A stretch of 64,000 bases of DNA from positions 558,001 to 622,000 of the forward strand of contig JAUKUA010000006.1 in NCBI GenBank assembly GCA_030549175.1. The letters are read 5' to 3'. The position numbers were made by a program, and so were the translations under genes. This DNA comes from Lasiosphaeris hirsuta (Eukaryota > Ascomycota > Sordariomycetes > Sordariales > Lasiosphaeriaceae). Each line of letters starts with the position of its first letter. Position 1 is the first letter of the stretch. The notes beneath the pieces are model-generated. The model worked only from the letters and a program-made list of their open reading frames with translations, was not told where the DNA came from and did not search any database. This document shows positions 57,245-64,000 of this stretch, piece after piece.

Positions 57245-58984
57245 ATGCTGCAGCTCAGCTGGAATTGGGATTGGGGATTGAGCTGGGCCGGCGATGGCAG
57301 TGGGACGGCTGCGGATTGGGGGACGGCGGCCCTGACTGCCATCGCCGTCGTCGGCGGTGTCTATCTGCTGCTGTATCGCATGCAAACGGCCAGGAAGCAC
57401 CCCGATGAGCCGCCCATCATCGCCTCGGCCGTGCCGTATGTGGGACACTTGTTGGGCATGGCGATGCAGGGGGGGAGATATGTCAAGGGGATAGGGTAAG
57501 TGTTGCTTGCTTTTCTTGTTCAGGGGGCGAGACGAAGACGGCTGACAGATCGCAGCCTGCGCAACCGCGACAAGCCCATCTTCACCCTGCCCGTCCCGGG
57601 CTCTCGCATCTACATCGTGACGGACCCGTCGCTGGCAGCCGCCGTGCAGCGCGCCTCCAAGACGCTCTCCTTCACGCCCCTCGTGCCCGACATCATCACG
57701 CGCATCCTCGGTCTCGACGCCGACACCGTCGCCATCGTGCGCCGCCACCTTGACCCGGAGCCCGGCGCCCCCCGCGGCGTCCTCGCCGACATGCACGACA
57801 TGGTCTACGCCTACCTGGGGCCCGGCGATGCTCTCAACGACCTCAGTCTGGCGGCCGCGCGCGAGCTGGCCCGCCAGGTCAACGCCTTCACGGCGGCCTC
57901 GTCCCTGCCCGAGACCGTCGACCTCCTCGTCTGGGTGCGCCACTTCGTCACCCTCGGCACCGCGGCCTTTCTCTACGGCGAGCAGAACCCGCTGGCGGCG
58001 CGGCCGGAACTCGGTCTCGAGGATGCCTTCTGGGACTTTGACCACGGCCTCGGCCGCCTGCTGATGGGCGTGCTGCCGTCGCTCACGGCCCGCGCGCCGT
58101 ATCGCGGCCGCGAGGCGCTGGCCGCCGCGCTGGCCGACTACCTCGCCGACGTCGACCTGGACACGGCCGTGTCGCCCATCATCCAGAAGCGCGTGGCCAT
58201 CATGCGGGCGCACGGCATGTCGCCGGCGGCCGCCGCGCGGTGCGAGGTGTCGTTCCTGTTCGCCGGCATCGTCAACACGGCGACGACGACGTTCTGGGTC
58301 GTCCTGCAGATCTTTGCCCGCAGCGAGCTGCTCGCTTGCGTGAGGGCGGAGCTGGCCGGCGCCGTGGTAGATTCGGAAGACGGAAAGCGGCTGCAGCTCG
58401 ACCTCGACGCCGTCAAGACGCGCTGCCCGACCCTCCTCTCCGTCTTCCGCGAGTGCCTCCGCGTCGGCTCCGACAACTACTCGACCCGCCTCGTCAAGAC
58501 GGACACGGTGCTCGCCGGCCGCCACTTCCTGCGGGCGGGCAGCGTCGTCCAGGTCGCGGGCGGCGTCATGCACGCCGACCCGGCCATCTGGGGCCCCGAC
58601 GCCGACGACTTTGATCCCGAGCGCTTCGTCAAGCTGCAGGGCTCGTCGTCGTCGTCGTCCTCGGCTTCCACCACTGCCGGCAGCGGCACCGACGGGGGGA
58701 AACCCCAACAGCAGCAGCAGCACCACCAGGTCCACCCGGCCGCGTTCCGCGCCTTTGGCGGGGGCAAGACGCTGTGTCCCGGCCGCCACTTTGCGACTAA
58801 CGAGATCCTGGCCTTCGTCGCCATGATCGTGCTGGGGTTCGACTTGGACGCGGCCGATGGCGGCGGGGAGATTGCCGTGCCCGGCAAGGAGGATGGCGTG
58901 TTGCCCGTGCATATCCTGGAGCCCAAGACGGCTGTGAATGTGCGGATTCTCGTGAGGGATGGGCGGGAGATTGTTGTCGTCTGA
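57245..58984 (+). CDS. Cytochrome P450, CYP7/CYP8-like type
   Basis: Exons 57245-57495 and 57556-58984 give 559 residues. An N-terminal membrane anchor (about 26-45, ALTAIAVVGGVYLLLY) and the Pro-rich hinge DEPPIIASAVPYVGHLLG are present. The K-helix E-x-x-R is ECLR, the PERF-type motif is FDPERFVKL, and the heme loop is FGGGKTLCPGRHFA with the cysteine ligand. The I-helix reads FAGIVNTATTTFW: the usual acid-threonine pair is replaced by N-T, as in CYP7/CYP8 sterol hydroxylases and prostacyclin-synthase-like enzymes. A Ser/Gly and Gln/His-rich insertion (about residues 470-495) sits between PERF and heme loops. It is probably an endoplasmic-reticulum enzyme on sterol- or fatty-acid-like substrates; the reaction is not known. 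No cluster partner is adjacent. Confidence 0.9.
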
Positions 58985-59541
58985 TGCCTTGATGACTATC
59001 CTAGTATACGAGTAATAGTAATTGATACATTGTTAAAGTTGGTTGTGTTGGTGTAGCTTCTTGCCACTGATACCCATCATGATTCTAACGTCTGATATAC
59101 CAAGGTGAAGGCGTATGTTCTGGACTTTGAGCTGGCATTTTCAACCTGAAAGTATCTCGCAAACAACCACAAACTCATAAGCGACACCAGGTGAGCAACG
59201 TTGTGTACTCTGTACTCAATTTAGTTAGCTATCTAAGGGTACATTCCGTCATCCTCCTACCACAAACAATCGGAGTAAAGCTCCCGAGCCCTTCCGTAAA
59301 TGCCCCCCAATGACCCCCATGTGTAATTCAGCGCTCCGCACCTCAGGTCAAGGTCAAAAATATGAAAGCAACCAAACACCCAAGGCCTCCACTATATAGC
59401 CAGGGTCTCCTCTCCAAGCAAAACATACAGACTTGTTCTTTCCCTCCTCAAAACCCTCCCTGATCGCTGATACCCTTTACACACGTCCCGTTATGCTCCC
59501 CTTTCTGCTCTCCTTTTCTGCCCAAGTTTTCCTCCCTTCAA
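58985..59541. other. Convergent 3' region between P450 and NUP145
   Basis: About 560 bp of non-coding sequence between two 3' ends. Nothing else recognised. Confidence 0.5.
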
Positions 59542-62500
59542 TCACCGAATGTTATCCAGCGCGTGACTTCTCATATATCTTCCCCTCACATCCTCCGGGA
59601 GGAGTTGGTACAGCCGGTTGTCACCGCCCCTCCACTTGATCAACTCCTCCGCCATATCCGCAATCGCCGCCTCCTGGCGGATATCACCATGCGTGGCCGT
59701 GCGCAGCGACACGAGGCCGTCAAAGAGCTGATTGTCCAGGCGGTCCAAGCCTTGACGCTGCTTGCTGCCATTTCCGCCCTGCCAGCGCGCCATGGGATAC
59801 AGCAGGTAAACGATGGCGGCACGATCCCAGTCAGGTAGCGCCTTCTTGACCTTGAACAAGAGCTCGGCAAAAGAAAAGAGGCGTGCGAAATCGCGCTCGA
59901 TGACGAGGTTGGGACCGACTCGGTTGACAAAGACGTGGTTGGCCTCGGTGTAGTTCTCGGCCCAGACCAAGGCAAGGAACTCTTGGCACGAGTCCTGCTT
60001 GGAGCGTAAGTCGAGCGCCCTGGCTTCCCAGATCCACGTCTCGGGCACGCCCATATTGCGCAGGGCAACAAAGGGACTGTTGGGATCTTGTTGGGAGCCG
60101 ATGAGATGAGCGTGGCGTCCAAGATGGTCGCGCACGGCGGCTACACGCGATGATGGTTCAGATATCTGAATGAGCACGAATGTCGCCGGAACCCAGTGGG
60201 ACTGCGCAGTAAGAATGGAAGCAAACGAAACGGAGTCTCTATCCAGCTTCTCGGTCGCATCCTGGCCGAACGAAACTCTACCCGTCGAGTAGACGGCTTT
60301 GGTGAGCAGCCAACCGAGACGAGGGTCCGACCAGTCAAACTCGCGGAACGCGTACACCTTGAGGAGTGACCACAAGGCGTCGTCGGGCTCGGCCTCCTTA
60401 TCCTGCTCAATATCAGACTGATAGGAGCGGACAGCCTCGGTGACATCAGCACCGCTTCCTGCAGGTCTCGTAGTAGTATAGAAAAGCCGAAGGCCAAAGG
60501 ACTGCATCCAGTCTAGGCCAAAGCGCTGAGAAATCGTAAACGAGGTGACGCGATGCTCCAATGGCACATTCTTGACACCGTCACACACGCCGGCATTGCC
60601 GGCAAGGAGCTCGTAGATGGCCCGGACGGGCTCGGAGAACTCGGAGAGGACGTTGGACTCGCGCCAGTCCTTTAGTTGAGTCCGGATATCCTTGCTCTGG
60701 GTGCCGATGCATGCAACGAGATTGGCGAGGCGAAAATCTCTCGCGGCGAGCAGGTGGCCGCAGGCATCGGGGACTCGACCGCCCGCAAGGCAGATGATAA
60801 CCTTCTCCTCGGGTGTCAAGGCTTGCGTCAGTGCATGATTCGTGGCACCGGCGACAAGCTGTTTCCAGAAAGCCGGAAGGTTGATGCCCTCGTCGCCAAA
60901 GAGCAGAGAGGCCAACTCCCACATGGGCTCTCCTTGGGCGAGATCTCGAAGATCTGGGCTTGGCGTTCCTTGTCGGCTGTCGAAGGGTGGGGTGCTGCCG
61001 ATGTATTGCTCGAGTTGTGAAAGGGTTCTGTGTGATAGGGCGTTGTGGGTGATGGTGTTGCTTTCGACGGGCAACAGATTCGTCTCGCCATTGTGGGTTG
61101 TCACCAGCAGTTCATTGGGGCCCCAGTTGGGCCGAGACACTGGGCTGGTCTCTTCATCATCATGTTGGGAACGTTTCTGATATGGCCACTAGAAGAAAGG
61201 GAAAAGTCTTAGTGTGTATTCATGAAAAATAGGTACAAAACTACTCTGTAAAACCCAAGCCAAGACCACGCGTGGAGTTGATGCAAACTAGGAGATAAGT
61301 GGGACACCGACCTTTACAAAACCCTTTGCCGGCGAGGCCTGCGCTGGCTGAGTCGGCCCCTTTGCCTGCTCAAACAATGACTTCATCAGGTCAATGCTCG
61401 TGGCAAAACCCGCTCCATCCGAAACATGGCGGTTTTGAGGAACAGGGCTCCCACGATCCTTCATATCCCATGCAGCGCCCGACTCGTTTAGAGCCCGGAG
61501 CGTCGCTCGATCTACCGTCCGTGGTACCTTGACACTGGCTTGCAAGATTTGCGTCCAATCGTTACCACCAGCTACCTCGATTCTGGTTGGTGCTGTCGAC
61601 TTCTTGACGGCTCGCATGCGCGCTCTCAAGATGCCCGCGGGAACCTGGACTTCGTTCTCAGCATAGCGAGCGAGCGCCACCTCGTCTTGCTCTTCAGCAG
61701 AACTATGAGGGGATGACTGTTGGAAGACTTCGTACTGGTAATCATCCTGCGTGCCCTCCATGCTCTCATCTTCGGACCACTCTCGAGTCTGCATTGGCGC
61801 GTCGAGGTCCTGCGGTTGAGGTGAACGGATAGCTTGTGATTGAACGGCGCCCGGAGCTTCTTCCGCATCTGATAGTGCGTCCTCTAGTGCCGCCTCGTCA
61901 AAAGCGCCGGGGACAGCTCGTCTGCTACGCTTAAAGTCAAATGTATCGTCGGGATCAATCTCGGGCGAGGCGACATCTTCCTTGTGAGCCGACAAGCTTG
62001 GGAGTTGAGTGGTTGTCTCCTTCGACGAGTACCCGCCCAGAGTGATATCGGCGTCCGTCTCATCTTCATCTTCGTCCTCGCTGAGACCGTAGGTGGTGAA
62101 ATGCTCAACCTGGAAGGTCCAAACGCCGGTTTCCTTTTCGTAGCTAAGGAAAGTTGTGTCCTGCATGCTCTCGAGTTTGCTGATGTGCTTCGCCAACCTT
62201 GAGCCTGATGTCCGAAGTCCTCCACGGGGGTAAGAGTGCTCCAGGGAGATCACGGCGGGTACGTTCAAGCCTTTACCAGGGGGGGCTTGGTTCCTGGGTT
62301 AGGATAGACGGTGGCTGATCGCGGGATCAAGACGACGATGTTGTCACACAACTCGTCGACATTGATGGTGCTGAGGTCAACGGGAACTTTGAACGAAACG
62401 CTTCCGACTTTTTCACGGCCGACTGTAAAATTAGGGACCTTCTCCCTCTGCTTCCTATTCAGCATATTGATCTCTTCCTTGGAAGGCGACATCCAGTAAC

Positions 62501-64000
62501 TACCCGAATCAATCGCGGCGTCGTTCTTTTTCGCGGTCCGGACAGGCGCAGGCGACTCTTCTTCGTGAACAATGGCGAGTTCGTTGCCCTTCGCTTGCTC
62601 CATATCGGGGGGAGTGGAGGTAGTGGGGGTCTTGCTTCCATTGGCTCCATTCCCGTTGGAGCGACCATTCTGCTTAGGATAGCTCGCGTCCTCGAAGACA
62701 TTGGAACCACTCGCCTGGGACTCTCGGGTGGTCTCCTGAGAACCGCTCTCAGGGGTCGCGGTTGTGCTGGTGTCAAAGCTGACCCGCTTTGCGAGCTTGC
62801 GACTGCCATTTGCTGCCTCGGGAGTCAAGGTCTCCTTGTTCGGTGCGGTGAAAAGGTCGCTGCGCATGTCGCGGTTAATAACCAGCTTCTTGTGGCCGCC
62901 ATTGTTTCCATGGAGTCTAGCGCTGGAGCTAGCGGAGAAGGCACCGGGCTGCAGAATACTATCTTCCACATTGAAGCTTCGCCGCAGATTACTGGCTGAG
63001 ATGCTCTTGCTTAGACCGCGGTTAACGCTATTGAGCAAAAGGCTCTGACCAAGTCCTCCAGGGGTGCTGGCAACACTTGAGGGGCTCGAGGGAGAACCGT
63101 AGGTGCTGTAGGAAAACCCAAAGCCTTTTCTCTGGGGTGTTGAATAGCGAGGAGCATTGGCTGGACTGAGCCTGTACATCGGTAGTATCGAACGACTCTT
63201 ATTCTTCGTCTTGCTCGACAGGGGTGTAGCCAGTGGGCCGGGATTCTGAAGCTGTTCACTGGGCAGGCCAGAAAATAGAGTTGCGGAACCGTAGGCCGAC
63301 ATGGAGTCGATGGTGGTGGAAAAGGACTGCGGCTGGGCCTGATTATTCTGCGAAGTACCGAGCAGTGAGTTGCCGAAACCGCCTCCTTGAGCCTGTTGTT
63401 GATTGTTGGTAGATCCAAACAAGCCACCGCCCTGCTGCTGAGCGGGTTGGCCGCCAAAGAGACCACCACCGGCAGGCTGCTGGCCAAATAGTGAAGTCTT
63501 CTGCTGGTTGTTCTGATTCATGCCACCAAAGAGAGAACTTTGCTGTTGTGGTTGGGCTTGCGTGGAGGACTGAAGATTGCCAAAAAGGCCACCGCTGGTG
63601 GTTCCCGCCTGGGCCGCCATGCTTGAGCCAAACAAGCCACCGCCTGTGGCGGCCGTCTTTGCGCCAAACAGGCCACCAGCTGCCGGCTGCGCTGTGTTGG
63701 TAGCACCGAAACCAGTTTGTGTGGCGGGTTGGCCACCAAAAAGGCCGGCCGTTGCTCCGGTGTTGGTGGTCGCGGAACCAAAAAGGCCGCCAGGCTTTGG
63801 CTGGCTGCCAAACAAGCCGCCACCGGTGTTCTGGGCTTGAGCACCGAAGCCCGCGCCGCCAAATCCGGAAGCCGCAGGTTGTTGTGGCTGCGCGCCTCCA
63901 AACAGGCCACCACCAGCAGCTGGCTGAGCAGTATTGCCAAACAGTCCACCTCCGGTATTTGTGGCGCCTGTGTTGGCACCAAAGCCAGTTTGTGCTGCGC
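59542..64000 (-). CDS. NUP145: Nucleoporin Nup145 (Nup98-Nup96 precursor), N-terminus beyond right edge, with an apparent frameshift
   Basis: The protein runs from the right edge to a C7 run (62278-62284), on in another frame to 61312, then exon 61188-59542. Up to about 63250 it is a GLFG/FG repeat region (GGGLFGSTNNQQ, GGGLFGGQPAQQ) that lines the pore channel. The autoproteolytic domain follows: YWMSPSKEEINML, VGSVSFKVPVDLSTI, NIVVLIPRSATVYPNP, then LNVPAVISLEHSYPR in the shifted frame and FQVEHFTTYGL. Cleavage in HF-T would release Nup145N (Nup98) and Nup145C (Nup96). The C part carries the Sec13-binding insertion and an all-helical Nup96 domain (WELASLLFGDEGINLPAF, VIICLAGGRVPDAC) of the Y complex. 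One base is apparently missing in the C run. Confidence 0.9.
62278..62284 (-). other. C7 homopolymer where the NUP145 frame shifts
   Basis: On the minus strand ACCAAG-C7-TGGTAAAGG reads TKPPLVKA and stops. One extra C (or two fewer) restores TKPP(P)GKGLNVPAV, the conserved sequence of this domain. Both sides are strongly conserved and no intron of usable length fits, so a one-base deletion or a sequencing/assembly slip is the likely cause. Confidence 0.8.

Noticed and set aside
57239..58912. 557-codon open frame on the minus strand over the P450 gene
   Set aside because: It mirrors the GC-rich third-codon pattern of the real P450 on the other strand and is Arg/Gly/Val-rich without motifs; the P450 carries all its family motifs.
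45905..58984. SDR plus P450 as a secondary-metabolite cluster
   Set aside because: They are over 10 kb apart, separated by housekeeping genes (carrier, PAN2), and there is no backbone enzyme, transporter or cluster regulator.
1..64000. CRISPR arrays, prophage, operons, riboswitches
   Set aside because: No spaced identical repeats, no phage or bacterial genes; gene structure is plainly fungal nuclear.

Overview
The window reads as nuclear DNA of a filamentous ascomycete (Pezizomycotina, most likely a Sordariomycete). The genes are split by short introns (about 50-130 bp, rarely 300), most with GT..AG ends and CTRAY-like branch sites. There are GC-rich exons, CT-rich leaders, an intron-bearing nuclear tRNA, and full-length fungal orthologues such as CDK1, eRF3, PAN2, Nup145, ALKBH1 and ETF-QO. 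No prokaryotic, viral or organellar gene was seen. All exon borders were derived by hand from reading frame, splice signals and family knowledge.

Layout. 1-985: a patatin-like phospholipase on the minus strand, cut by the left edge. 2.2-5.3 kb: ALKBH1 (-) and CDK1 (+) diverge from a shared promoter. 5.3-16.8 kb: about 11.5 kb with no convincing protein gene, holding long homopolymers and a (CT)40 microsatellite. Its right part looks like the promoter and an unusually long leader of a Pho85-type cyclin (16842-17990). 18-25.3 kb: a second gene-poor stretch. From about 21.9 kb it becomes AT-rich, with a degenerate 63-bp repeat and a NACHT-type NLR fragment. 25.3-32.8 kb: ETF-QO (-) diverging from a basic HEL117-like protein (+), then EFM7 (+), tRNA-Glu(CTC), and a four-TM protein (-). 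33.8-35.4 kb: a second four-TM protein (+), head to head with the first. 36-42.2 kb: an SNF2 helicase (-) and a Yrb30-like RanGTP-binding protein (-). 42.9-47 kb: eRF3/SUP35 (+) and a short-chain dehydrogenase (+). 50.6-59 kb: a mitochondrial 2-oxoglutarate/malate carrier, PAN2 and a cytochrome P450, all (+). 59.5-64 kb: Nup145 (-), running off the right edge.

Most genes are housekeeping and do not form a pathway cluster. Functional pairs present by chance or by linkage are CDK1 with a Pcl cyclin (cell cycle, though Pcl cyclins normally pair with Pho85), and eRF3 with PAN2 (termination and deadenylation).

I found no clear undescribed multi-gene system. The strongest new observation is the head-to-head pair of four-TM proteins. 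They share the same intron phases, an identical 142-nt exon and a gapless cysteine/glycine signature, so they are divergently transcribed paralogues. Also worth a second look are two GC-AG introns, an apparent frameshift at a C7 run in Nup145, the 63-bp repeat beside the NLR relic, and a P450 with a non-canonical I-helix.
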